From contig CM019218.1 in NCBI GenBank assembly GCA_009741485.1, forward strand, positions 54,501,889 through 54,565,888: 64,000 nt of DNA, in the 5' to 3' direction. Shown here one piece after another: positions 32,701 through 45,639 of this stretch. The notes under the pieces were generated by a model. It was not told the DNA's origin. It was given only the letters and a program-made list of their open reading frames with translations, and did not search any database. Both the position numbers and the translations under genes were made by a program. Each line of letters begins with the position of its first letter. Position 1 is the stretch's first letter. This DNA comes from Malurus cyaneus samueli (lineage: Eukaryota > Chordata > Aves > Passeriformes > Maluridae).

Positions 32701-35700
32701 TCTGCTCCTCTGCAAACGGCAGAGAAGGAACAAACCCAGGGCAGATGGATGGAGCTGCAGCCTTTCCAGCTCTTTTGTCTGGTTGTCGGGAAAAAAGCCT
32801 TTTTCCTGTAAGAGCACAGGTTCTTTTTAACAGAGTTGTCATCTAAAAATTCGTATCATCAACAAAGGATAATTTACAGGAAGGAAAAAACCAAGCAGTC
32901 TTGAAGTCTCAGAGTCACCCACAAAATTGTGCCTTTCCCTCTGGCTTGTGGCCACTTTTTTAATGGTCATTGTTGGGTTAGGAATTAATCCGCCTCCTTG
33001 GGCACCCAGGATTGAGGGACAGCCGTGTCAGGGCCTCCCACCCTCCAGGAAAGATTTCTCCCTGAAGATGAAGATCTTGGTGAATATTGGGTCAAAACTG
33101 CGGGAAATTGGTGCATTTTCACAATGGGATTATTGGCTTCAGTAGGAAAAAGAGACCCCCCCCAGCACCTTCCACCCTCCCATGCCCCACAGGAGGATTT
33201 CCTGACATCCACTTGTCTCTTTTCACACTCCCATACCCAAAATAGATTTCCCCTTTTTTTTTTTTATTTCCTGCATCCCTTCTGGTTGGCGTTGGCAGCT
33301 CCAAAAGCCTCAGAGCCTCTCCTTGACGGGCATAAAAATATCATGAGCACTTGTTTAAACATCAGAAAGGTATTAGCTCAATTTTGCACTTCAATGCTAC
33401 CAAGAATGTTTAGGCCCATTGGGCATGAATTTAATTTTCTTACAGGCTGCAGAGAGGAGAAAAATCAGCCTCTCTATCTCAGAATTAGCTGCTGCTCCTT
33501 GTGACAGCTCAGAGGGGACTCAGGGCCTCTGGGCTCCAAATAGGGCTGAGATGGAGCCCTGAGCAGGCAGAGCCCCCAGAGCTCTCCCCAGGGCTGCTCT
33601 GCACCTTTGCTCTGTGTTTGCACAGGAGAAGCCTCAACAGACAGGACGACAATAATGAAATAATTCAACCCCCAAACCCCACAGGCTCCCTGGGCAGGAG
33701 GAAATCCAGCCTCACCTCATTTGGCAAACTGAGCTAACAGCCAACTTTGGCTGAGTCTACATGATCAAACTTTGGGTCTGAATCCATCAGAATTTGGGTC
33801 TGAATCCATCAAACTTGAACCTATCAATCTTGTCCAGTACATCAATCTGGCCTCGAGTCACAAACTTTGGGTCTGAAGCAGCAAACTTTGGGTCTGAATG
33901 CACCAAACTTTGGGTCTGAATATCATTGAAGCAAACTTTGGGTCTGAATCCATCATCATTTGGCCTACTGAATTCATCAAACTTGTGTCTAATAATCAAA
34001 CTTTGGGTCTGAATGAATCAAACTTTGGGTCTGAATGCACAAACTTTGGGTCTGAATCCATCCAAACTTTGGTCAATGAACCCATTCCAAAATGGGTCTG
34101 CACATCCCAAACTTTGTCTAACCTGCAGCAAACTTGTAGGGTCTGAATCCATCAAACTTTGGACCGTCTGAAAATTCCATCAAACTTGGGCTAAACCCAT
34201 CAAAATTTGTCTAATCATAATTGGTTCCACATACAAACTTTCGGTCTAACATCAATTGGTCTGAATCCATCAAACTTTGGGCCTGAGTGCATCAAACTTT
34301 GGGTCTGAATGAATCAAACAGTCATAATATACTGGGGTCTGAATCAGAAAAATTGCTGTGGAATTGTCTGAACCATCAAACTTTCGGTCTGAACCCATCA
34401 AAATTTGTCTGAATCCATCAGAACTTTGGTTGAATCACAAACTGTTGGGTCAATCCATCAAACTTTGCCTTCCATCAAACTTTGGGTCGAACCCATCAAA
34501 ATTTGGTCAACCATCAGAACTTTCTGAAGCAGCAAACTTTGGGTCTAATCCAATCAATCTTTGGGCTGATGCATCAAACTTTGGGTCTAATGAATCCAAA
34601 CTTGGTTGAATCCATCAAACTTTTGGTCTGAAGCATCAAAATTGTGGGCCTACTGAGTCTAATGACATCAAACTTGGGTCTGAATGATCAAATGCTAATC
34701 CAAAATTGGGCTGAATCAATCAAATCAGGCTTGGTTGTTTAACAGCACATAATGACATTTCCCATTTTGCTGATGGTAAAAGTAGATTTTTTAAGTTTTT
34801 GTTCACCTGTCCTCCACTGCTGCTTTCCCAGGGATGGAGCATTCTCTGGGGATGCCAGAGAAGCCTCTGCCCCTTCCAGGGATCTGGGAAGCCCATGTAC
34901 AGAATAATGTTATCTTTTATAATTAATTCAACAAATTAATAATTAGTTTCATTTAGATACAATGTACTATATGATAAGTTTGGATGTGGTTTTTTTTGTT
35001 TTTTTTATGTCATTTTTGGTTTTTTTGCGTTTTTTGTTTTGTTTTTGAGGGTTTTGTGTCGTTTATGGTTTTTGTGAGTTTTTTTTTTTTTTTCTTGGGG
35101 TGTTTCTCTTTTTTTGCTTTTGTTTGTTTTGTTTGTTTTTTTGTTTGTTTTGTTTTTTGTTGTTGTATTTCTTGTATTCATGTCCCCATTTCCCTAGATG
35201 AACCATCTCCCGAACACAATACTGTATTAATTTACTCAAATGTTTTTCTCACTGAGGCAAACAGCTCTTTCTGACTTCCGAGGACCTGACCCCACACACA
35301 GGCAGCGATTTGTTCTTTTTCTTCATTTACACGCTGAAAAAAAGCTCATATTACATTTACTCTGACTCCCATCCCTGCCACAAGAAGAGGTGCAAGGCCA
35401 CTAAGGATTATCATTGGAAGGATATTTCCATGCTTTAGATGACATCCATCCAGCTCTGATGCAAACGTGGCTTGGGACCTGAGCGCAGATTTAGAGCTGG
35501 GCTCAGGTTCAGACAAACCTCAGCAGAGCATCCTGAACTGACAGATTCCTTAAGGCTGCCCAGGGCTGCTGGGCAGGAGATCAGAGCCACGGGAGGTTTG
35601 GAACCAGGGAAAAGGATGGGGATAAAGGCACAGGGGACCAGAGGCAAACTCCAGTCCTCCCAGCCCTTCTCCTGCATCTTCCAGCATCTTCCATCATTTA

Positions 35701-36660
35701 AACTGTTGCCTTGAAAGCCAGTTTTTAATAATAGAACATAAGATAAATAAGGGTTTTCTCGGATTTGGATCCCAGGTGCACAACTTGATGGCAGAATGCA
35801 CACCCGCATGTACAGCAGGGATACAAGTTTATAGATTTCAGGAATTAGCATTTCTATCCAGATTCCCCAATAATACAAGTTTTATAGGTTTCAGGAATTA
35901 GCAAATCTATCCAGGATTCCCCAATAAGATACAAGTTTATATTTCGGTCAAATTAGCATTTCTATCTAGGATTCTTCCCCAATAAGAAACTTCCCAAATC
36001 AGTGATGTCCCCTATTCTAATGAATCCTGGATGATCAGAGCTCAGTTTACCACAAGATGTTCTGGACATGAGGCTTCACCCAAGGCTGACCTGGTTTAAG
36101 ATAGCACAGGCACACTGAGCCCTTCCTAGATTTCTTGCTTCCCAGAAACTCCTGAACTAAGCTGGAATATCAGGCTCTAAGGAATTACAAACATGTGGGC
36201 TAAGGGGTACAGGGGATCACTAGAGGGTACAGAAAGCTTAAAAGGAAAAACCAAAAATCATCATGCATCATTCCCTCCTTTTTCCTCTCCCACCAACTTC
36301 CACCATCTCCCACCATCACCTTCCACCACCTTCCACCAAAATTCCACCATCTTCCACCATCTTCCACCACCTTCCACCACCTTCCACCATCAATTTCCAT
36401 CATCTCCCACCATCTTCCACCTTCCCCTGGCTGGGCTGCAGGATTGCCCAGGGTTGGGATGCAGGATTGCCCAGGGTTGGGATGCAAAGGCGCCTAGTTG
36501 CCCAGGGTTGGGCTGCAGCAGGTGCCTCTGGGTGCAGGAGGAGCTTTGTGATGCTGATCAAGGCCCCCAAAAGCAGATTTCCACCGGCCTTTCCTGCACC
36601 TGCCCAGGGCAGGAGCTCCCCAGAGAAGGACCCCACACTCAAACCCTCAGAGCACCCACA
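26706..36660 (-). other. Inverted 10-kb copy of blocks E, C, B and D
   Basis: Reverse complement of, in order: E (26706-30395, against 48990 back to 44950), C (30395-32600), B (32600-33720), the 22-bp array (33770-34740), and D with the A-rich tract, LTR-like element and GGTGGAAGAT array (34740-36660). Its length agrees with the summed forward lengths (about 9.9 kb). Errors are dense at 26700-28050 and in the arrays, and lighter at 29100-33700, consistent with partial polishing. All features inside it are copies: a telomere-like run at about 27009-27060, a GGCTG array at 28820-28960 and the 21-bp units at 30735-30775. Confidence 0.9.
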
Positions 36661-36745
36661 GCTCACATTCGTCTATTTCGTCCAGAGCTCTCACCTCGTC
36701 TCTCTCGTTCCTCCGCTGCGTTTGGTTCTGCGTAGTGTGTGCGTG
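36660..36745. other. Fold-back 2
   Basis: The inverted copy of block D ends, and forward D sequence resumes by about 36745 (aligned to about 19308). Between them lies CGTCTCTCTCGTTCCTCC, then GCTGCGTTTGGTTCTG. This could be an adapter remnant (TC run, TTCCTCC, then GTTG-type). It could also be the native GA run of 19198-19214 read on the other strand. Confidence 0.5.
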
Positions 36746-39700
36746 CGTTGTGCAGGCTCTGGACTTATACAGCAAGAAAACTACGAAAATAAGCCATCAC
36801 CAAGCTCTCCTGCCCAAGTGGGCACCTTCGGTTTTGCTTGCAGCCACCCTTTTCGGGTCAATCCTGATCGCAACCGGGGTGTGGCAATCCTTGCGGTTGC
36901 CATCGGCCGCGTAGATGCCCTTGGCATCCTGCAGCCCAGCCAGGATCGGGGACCAAGTGGAGAAAAGAAATCTAGGTGTGGCGCTCGGAGCTAGGCTATG
37001 ATGAATAGCATTGAAAAGTATAAGGTGGATAAGAGGTGAGCCGATCGCGTGCGTGGCCCCGCAGCGTGCCACTTGGGGCGAAGGTGGAGGTCGGACATGG
37101 TGGGTGAAGATGGTGGCAAAGGGATGTGCGAAATTGATGAAAAACGGGCCTCGGAGCCAGGCTATAGCGGGGTGGGAGAACGTGCCGAACGCAGGAGTAA
37201 AAATCGGTGTCGAGTGGTGGGAGCGCCTCGTGATGTTTGCGGTCGGCTGGAGACACACAAGATAGTGGCGTAAGTTATGAGTGCGTTGGTGCAAGGAATG
37301 AGAGAAAAGGAAGAGCGACCGGGCCGCAATATACTATGAGGTTAGCAGTGTGTGGCAGGAGCCTAGGAATGGATTTTTGCTTTGTGCCCAGGTATGTATA
37401 CGCTTCTCGTGCACACCCTGCTGGCCTCGCGGACGTCTCCCACCGGCGGTGTGTTGGAGAGTCCGCTAACAAACATCAGCCCCATATGTTTGTAATTCCT
37501 AGAGCTGATATTCCGCTTAGTTCAGGTTCTGCTTGGGCACCAGGACCAAAACTCCGTGCGCGAAGGAGTGGGGACGCAGAACACTGTTGCGTTGTCAGTG
37601 TAGCCCGTGCTATCTCCTAAACCTCGTGAGAGTCGAGCCATTGGTGAAGGCACTTCCCATGATGTCCACCCCACACTCTAATGTGTAAACCTACAGCACA
37701 AGAACACACATACATGCCTCCAAATCCAGAGTCTCATATTAGAATCAGACCCAGGGGAACGCGGTACCATCACTTGCCTGCCACATAAGTCTCGCGAACG
37801 GGTTCCTCGTCGCTTATTGACGAGTGAGCCAATGCGGCGCTGGCTCCGGCATCCAGTCATCGACCGTTAGTCTCAGATCCAATCTTCGCACGAACTCTTA
37901 TAAAACTTGTATCTCCCATTACGCAGCAGAGGAACTCCTCACGCATAACCCCATAGTTCTCCGGCGATTGCCTGCTCGACACAACATATTAAGGTCGAGG
38001 CGTGGCGAGTCTTTTTGAAACTCACCGCTGTCGATATAGAACTAACTAAGCCTGCTAAATGAACACCATGAAAAATCTATCTTAACATTGATATTCCCCT
38101 TGCTGCTGTATTCACACAGAGCAGTGCCCATATGCAGGAGCGCGTAAGTTTAATGGCCATTACTAGCACACATCGTCACGTTGTGTGCTCCCGCGGGATC
38201 CCAAATCCTCGCACCAACAAGCCTACATTAGTTTATTAAGGCAAACAAATCCTTACTTTGTTTCTATATCGCGTCATACACTGTTGTTCTGTTATTATTC
38301 AAAAAACTGCCTTTGCAAGTGCCCTCTTATTCTGGTAACAGTTCACAGTGCCAGATTGAGGAAGGATGCTTCATGATCGGCTGGTAAGCAGAAAACAGCA
38401 AGATGGGTGAACAAGCGGGCGCCTGGAGTAATCTCCCAGTAGCTTGAATGCTGGATAGCTATGGCGTCACTGCCACTGTAGACACTTATATACATCACCC
38501 TTGCCTATTCCTCCCTCAGTCTCCCAAACTTCCTTCCAGTTGCCCCTCCTTGGGCGTCTGAATCTCGCACCGCTCGCCCGGCAGCCCTGGGCAGCCTTCA
38601 AAACACTATCTGCTCCGACAGTTTCAATGGAGGCGTCTGCTAGAGGGCTCTTGCCTAGCAAATCGCAAGCCTCGCCAGAGCCCTGTCTTCTACATCTCGC
38701 TTCGCAGGACCCCACAGGCCACGTTTGATCCTTCCAGCGAGACTCGGGAGGAGTTGTATGGAACACACTATGTCCCATGCTCGATGGCTAATCCCCCACA
38801 AAATAAATCCGCCCAATAGCCTCAAAAAGAGTCTAGGAGATGGCACTATGGTCACAGCACATCTTCTGAGCTCCTGAGGCATCGAAGATGCGGAGCTCAC
38901 CGGCGAGCCGCTCAACCTAAAATGGCTAGAATGATACTCTAACTATTCCAGTAGTGTAAATGAAGAAAAGAACCCCAAACTAACCAGCATTCAGTCCTTA
39001 TTGTACGAAGAAATTCTTGTGGGGTGCAAGGTACAACATCCGCGGTACAAGCACATCAGAGAGCTGTTGCACTCAGTGAACACGTAAGACAACCTTGAGT
39101 AGATAAAATACAATTTGTGTTCGGGAGAGAATCGAGTTATCACGAGGAACGGACAACACTAGGCGACCAGGCGACACAATCAACCGAGAGAAAACGAAAA
39201 TACAACCTAGGAGAAAGCAAAACAAAAAGATCGAGAAACAAGGTCGAGTAAATATAAAACAAAAAGCCAAATAACAAAACCAAATACAAAACAAGAACAG
39301 CGAACGACTTCACTTCAATAACACAAACAAAACTCAAAAACAAATCCAAAAAAGCGCGCCAGTAAAACCACCAAGCAAAAAGCACCAAAAGAATCACCCA
39401 AAAACCACTTAAAAAACAACCGACCAAAAACCCCAAAAAAACCCAAAAAATCGACAGCAAAAAAAACCCAAAAAAGAATCTCACAAACCAAAAAAAACCA
39501 ATCCCCCACCAACTTACTCATATAGTACACATGTTACAAAATAGAAATAATTATTGATATGTGTCTGAAAGTTATTATAGAAATAACATATTCTCGGCCT
39601 GTGCATAGGGCGACATCTATCTGTCCCATGTCCACTATGGAAGGTTTTCAAGGAGCTGATAATAACCCTGCATATGCATCCATAGCACACAAGAAGGATT

Positions 39701-42595
39701 TGCTCACAAAACATCGCCGCGGAAACAACCAACACAAGTGAGAGAAGGCAAAACCAAGGAAGTAGAACAAAAAACATCCTCCAAGAAAAAACACTTGTAT
39801 CGCACTTTTACCGAGTATCTCCCATCACAGACGAGACTCGAAATGTCATGAAATTACTTCTGTAACAGACAAATCGAGCTGATATTTGTATCAAGTACTA
39901 GACCCAAATATTTAGCAGCGTGTTCGCAGAGACCCAAATTTGATTATTCAACCCAAATTTGATGGACTCGAGGCCCAAATCTATGATTGAGACAGCTCGA
40001 GAGCCCAGAGTTGATTGATACTTCAGACGCCACAAGTGCTGATCTGCATCTATCAGCCCAAAGGTTAGCAGCTCACACTAGCCCAAAGCAAATGTGTGGG
40101 CCAAGGCCCATTCGAGACACTCGAAAAGTAATAATGGCCATGGCCTAGCCCCAAAAGTCAAGGGAGATTATGGATTCAGGACCCCTAAAAATTGTTTGTG
40201 TCTCAGGACGGCAAATATCCTGAACTGCGACTCAAGGCCCCAAATTGTATAAAATCGCTTCAGACCCAAAAGTACTCATGCATGATCGAATATACAGACC
40301 CAAAGTTTGATGGATTCAGACCCAAGATTTTGATAGGTTCCAGACTCCAACCAGTGTTGATTGATGGATTCAGACCCAAGTTCTTGCTGATTTCAGACCC
40401 CAAAGTTTTTGATTCATTCAACCCAAAGTTTGATTCATTCAGACCCAAAGTTTGATGCACTCAGCCCAAGTTTGTGGATCAGACCCAAGTTTGCTGCATT
40501 CAGCCCAAGTTTGATGGATTTCAGACCCAAAGTCTGGCAGATTAGCGTCAGAGCCAAAGTTATGATTACAGACCCAGTGTCCCTTACGAGTGAATCAGAA
40601 AACCTCAAAGCCGTTCTGCTGCATTCAGACCCAATGCTCTTGATTAATGGATTCACCAAACCAAAAATTTCAATTGATAAGGTAGTATCAAGAACCCAAA
40701 TTGGATCTGGATACGACACCCAACCAGTTGCTGCAGTCGACCCAAGTTTGTTCATACAGACCCACAAAAGACTTAGATTCATTCGACACAAGTTTGAGTG
40801 CACTCGCACCGAAAGATATGATGTATTCAGACTCAGAAGATTTGCTGCACTGGTCACACCACAAATTTCTCGATCCATCTACACCCAGCAGAGCTAGGTG
40901 CTCAGAGACCCCAGATCCATTGCTGCATTCAGCCCAAAGTTACTTGGATGGCCACTCCGCCAAAAATTGAGATTGTATCTAGGAGAGCCCAAAGATTCGA
41001 ACTAGGTTCTCAAATTCTCCTTTGCACTCAATTCACAACCCAAAAGTCTCTGATGGAAGTTCAGAAGCCCACAAGATTGATGCAACCTCGAGACTCCAGA
41101 AGTTGCTGCCAGCTTGTCGATGACCCTCCACGAACGGGCTGAGTCCCAATGAAAGGCACAAGTGGATGCAGGCTGCCGGTTCCTACGACTGCGCAAGAGC
41201 AGCTCCGTGCATTGAGGCGCGCCGGATATAGCCCTCATTTACGACTATATATAGAAGCGTCCCCTCAGCGTCCACCTCGGCCAGATATGAGGGCTATCTC
41301 CTGTAGAGCAAACACGCAGAACCCAGAGGAGTCGGCCGCGAAGCAACGCACACCTAGGGCAAAGAGCTCTGGCTCGCCTCTCAGGGCTCCATCTCAGCCC
41401 TATTTGGAAAAGCCCTAGCCCAAAACGTCCCCCTGAGCGTGTCGAGCAAGGTGTATCATAGCGTACTTCTGATGTAGATGAGGCCTGATTTTTCCGCCTG
41501 CCTCCCTCCTGTGCCTTGTAAGAAATTAATTCTGCTGAACCCAATAGGGCGCGCGGGCTATGAAACGATTCCCCTTTGGAGTAGAGCCATTGAAGCTGCA
41601 AATTGACTTAATACGCTTGTTCTGATGTTAAAAAGGTGCTCATGAGTAATCTTTATGCCCGTGCGAGGAGAGGCTAGCATAGAGAGGGCTTTATCTAAAA
41701 CTAGCCAAAACCAACCAGAAGGAAATGACCAGGAGAATATATAAAAAGAAAAGAGAGAGAAACATTCTAGTTTTCATAGGTACTATAGTATGAACCCTGG
41801 TGAAACATGGAGACAAGTGCGGCTAATCGAGGAAATCCTCCTGTGGCATAGGCAAGGGGAAGGTGTGCGAGGGCAGGGTCTCTTTTCCTACTGAAGCCAA
41901 TAATCCCATTGTGAAAATGCACCAATTTCCCGCAGTTTTGACCCAATATTCTATTCCGATGTTCTCAATACGTGCAGGGAACTTATCTTTCCCACTGCTG
42001 TCAGAGGCAATGCCGACACTGACCGGTCGTGTGGGGCCTCCCTCCATGGCAGTGCCCATGAAGCGGCCTTCGATTAAATCTCCAAAGTTACACCCCACAT
42101 GATGGTGAACCTTTTTAGAAATAGGACCACTCAAGCCACCGCGGAGTAACGTGCCTCAGATTCGGGTGACTCTGAGACTTCAAGTGACTCTGGTTTCTTC
42201 CTTTCCGCTGCGATTATTCCTTCTTGCGTTCATGAATACAGAAATTATTTACTCGATCGACCCCAGACTCTGCAACCTTTGAACAGGAGCTGTGCTCGAT
42301 ACAAGCTGCGGACAAAGGCTGGTGTTTCCCCCCGTGCCGCGAGGACAACATGAAAAGAGCGCCGGAAGCTAGATTGGCTGAAAGGCATCCCATTCCACCC
42401 TGCCTGTGAGTTGCTGTCCTGTGTCGTTCTGCCGTTTCAGAGTGAGCTCGCAGCCGGAGCTTGCAGGCACTCCAGCCAGCATGAAAAGACTAATTACAGG
42501 CGCAGTAACACGAGCTCGTGTCCAGCTAAGCACAGGACAGCATACCACATAGGACAGTTAGCATGCGAAGAAGACTCCTGGATTAAAAGAAAGAA
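36745..42595 (+). other. Very noisy forward copy of blocks D and B
   Basis: Collinear with 19308-22845 but full of single-base insertions, deletions and substitutions. Anchors: CCAGCCAGG at 36935, TGTTTGTAATTCCTAGAGC at 37488, AGCCCTGGGCAGCCTTCAAA at 38582, an A-rich tract at 39130-39520, the 22-bp array at 39900-41130, and CCAATTTCCCGCAGTTTTGA at 41922. It becomes clean in the poly-A run at about 42595. Open frames here are meaningless because of the indels. Confidence 0.9.
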
Positions 42596-44955
42596 AAAAA
42601 AAAAAAATCTAAAAAAGAGAGGGCTGGAAGGTGCCCTCCTTCTCCAGCCGTCTGGTGCTGCAGACCTGCTGATCCAGGCAGCTCCTCGCACACAAACGGT
42701 GAGGGCTCCATTTCAGCCGTTTGCTGCTCATTTTCGAGCTCTCGTTAAAACAATCTGCCCTGATTGTCTGTGCAGAGCTATTTTTTACTCCTCTAAACGG
42801 TTGTGAAAGAGATGAGAAAAAAGGAACGGGCCCTGGTGAGGCTGTGACTCATCAAATGCAGACTCCGGCTCTGGGGAGGAGAAACTGCAGCCCCTGGAAC
42901 GGGCAGGGACAGAGGGGACAGAGGGGACAGCCCTGTCCTGCTCTGCTCTGCCCTATCTGGACAGGAGTTTGAGGAATTTCACCTTCATGAATCCACACAG
43001 CAGGGACATGGATCATTCTGAAGGACAGCCTGGTCCCCCAGAGCATCCCCTTCTCTCCTGCTGCATCACTGATTTGGGATAACACGGTTGTATCCCTGCA
43101 CTCAGAGCAGCACAGCCACCCCCGGAAAAGGTGTTTGGGAGGAAATTTCAGGACATCAACAGTTCTTTTCTATTCAAGCCAAACACAACCTTGAAAACAC
43201 CAGAAATTATAAGAAATGGTATTTTCCTTCTTCCATTCTGCCCCATCTCCACCGTCTCTGGCTGTCCTGGTGTTCCTACAAGAATAATTTCAATGCTTTT
43301 GGATTATTGCCCCCTCTGGTCTGGACACTTGGGGCTCCTGACCCAAACCCAGCCTGAAACTGAGCTTTGCTGAGCATCCCCCAGGCCCAGGAGCTGCCGA
43401 GGGGTGCAGGGCTCTGCCCTTCCCGAGGAAAATGAGCTCAGGAATTCCTGCACACCCGGGGACAGAGCCTGATCCTGCTGTGGGTGCTGAACCCTGAGCC
43501 CTCCCCAGGGAATTCCTGCAGGAAAACCTCAGGGGAGACCGGGACACCATGGGATGCACTGGGATGCCCTGGGATGCACTGGGATGCTCTGGGATGCCCC
43601 TCCTGGGTTCCCAAATCCCCCCAAACTCTGGGTAATTTCAGTGACAAGGTGCCCAACAGCCTCTCCCATTAATTAATGCTCAGCACCTCACAAAGGATTT
43701 CCAACTCTTACTCCGTTTCTTGTCCTCCTTTCTCCAGGAACTCCCAGAAAACGCCTTTTGCGGCAGTGCCAGGCTCCAGCGAGGCCGTTTGTTCTCCGGC
43801 CATTTCAATGTCGCTATCAGTGACATTTTTAAAGAGACGAGAAGGGATTTTAATTGGCTGGAACGCTGATTGCCATAACAACTGGCTAATGAACCATCTG
43901 TTAGCACATGTAATATTTATTTCTACATTTGGGGAACGCAGCTCGGGCTCTGGTGAGAGGGCAGAGGGGCAGCTCATGGGTGCAGATGGGCACGGGGGGA
44001 GATCCATGGGCTGCAGGGTCCCCAGAGAGCCCCTGGCCATGTCCTGTGCTGCAGCAGAGATGGGAATTCATCCCCAGCCTGGGATGGAGGAGTCCTCTCA
44101 GCAGCACAGGACACCTTGCCCCTCTCCATCGGGAAAGAAAATCTGTGAAAAGATGGGTTTGGGTCCAGCGCTCAGAGTGTGACAATAATTAAAGGTGGGA
44201 AAAGCCTCCGAGGTCACCGATCTTTGCCCAAACACCGCCAATATCAAACACGTTCAAGGATAAACTGTGTTTCAATATTCGCACCCCTCTCCTGGGACAC
44301 GGGGACCCAGCCCTGAGTGCTCAGCGCTGACTGAAATCCCAGAGCAGAGGGAAAAGCGCCGGGATTTCCCTTGGAAATCTGGAGGGGTTTCGCTCCTCAC
44401 CGGGAATTTTCACCCACAGCCTGACCCCAGCGAACCGCGATGGGTTTGGGGTTGGCCCTGACCCCAAAAGAGCCGCGGGTCTTTGGGAAGGGGACAAACA
44501 CCCCCTGACCCGCCCGTGCAGCTCCGACGGGAGCGGTTTTTAATCAGACGGGAGGGGTTTTTATTCCGACGGGAGCGGTTTTTATTCCGACTGGAGGGAT
44601 TTTTATCCTGCGGATAAAGAGCGGCGAAGAAGCGAGCGGAGAAAGCCCCGCTCCGCACAAGTCACATGCATATGCAAAAAGGCTCCTAATTGCCCCTCTT
44701 TACAAACCAATCATTGGGGATTTCACGAGCCACATTATAGAACCTGACATGCTTATTTTTCCTTTTATTATGTTTGTAAGCAGTGATCCCATTGAAAAGA
44801 AAATCAAACCCTATTTTTACCAGTCACAACCATCTCCCTTTCTCTTTCTGCCGGCTTTATTTTATTTTATTTTCCTTTCTTTCCATTGGTTGAATACAGC
44901 AGCGTTTTCATGTGTATTAATTGCCCTGTAAAATGCCCTCAAAGTCATTAGAATT
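42595..44955. other. Block C, copy 2 (clean)
   Basis: Nearly identical to 22850-25203, differing by isolated substitutions and small indels. It then continues into block E without a break. This is probably the correct genomic context of block C, since copy 1 ends at a misjoin. Confidence 0.88.
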
Positions 44956-45230
44956 CCCCATTCAAAACTATTATCTGTGCCATTATGTCTTTGCATTATA
45001 TTTATTTAAATGTGGCTCTTCTGAATTAGCTTATTTTTAACAGCTAGCCATGCCTGAAATATTGTTCCAGGCCAAGCTGTTCGCAAACCTTTGTAATTTT
45101 TTTTTAAATGATAACTTCATAGGAACTCTTCATGCTTTATCCCAAGCAGAATCACAGTTTTAGGCGTTTAACCCTCTTCCTTTCTTTCTTTTTTTTTTTT
45201 TTTCCTTCTTTTTTTCTCTATTTTCAGAAG
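44956..45230. promoter_or_regulatory. Continuation of candidate conserved element
   Basis: CAAAACTATTATCTG, GCATTATATTTATTTAAATG, GAATTAGCTTATTTTTAAC and AAATGATAACTTC. AT-rich and repeat-free until the T-rich tract at about 45180-45220. Together with 44640-44955 it makes an enhancer-like region of about 500 bp. Confidence 0.45.
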
Positions 45231-45639
45231 ATTCGGGGCTTGCCTCGCAGAATTATTCCTACAGATCCGCAAGACTTCCTCACCCCAGAGCTGCAGGATT
45301 TCCAGCCATGGTTCGTGGCTCTCACACCGAGTTCAATCTGGTGGTTGCAGAGTTGATTAAAACGCACCCCAATTTCCTGAATGCAAGGCAAAGTTGTTCT
45401 ATATTTCCTCAAAACACCCACGCGTGGATTTCCCACCCATCCTGACAGTGATTCCGGCAGCACTGAGGGTTTACAATGGGGACAGGAGGATTTTTGGAAG
45501 AGCTGGACGGTGGAGAATTGAGGGCATCACTCCCTAGCCCAAGGATTAACTTCTGGAGGTGTTTTCTGGTGGGAAGGGAACCTTCTGGAGGGGAATTTGT
45601 TGCCTGACCGGTCTCCCTCTCTCTTTGTTCAGTGTTATC

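Noticed and set aside
26706..36660. A genuine 10-kb inverted repeat or palindrome
   Set aside because: Uneven error load between arms, an adapter-like spacer, adjacency to an N gap and a further forward pass all favour a read artefact. It is kept as a testable alternative in the findings.
37000..38100. Possible foreign or bacterial DNA (many CpG and unusual words)
   Set aside because: It aligns collinearly with 19500-20130 once indels are allowed. The odd composition is sequencing noise.
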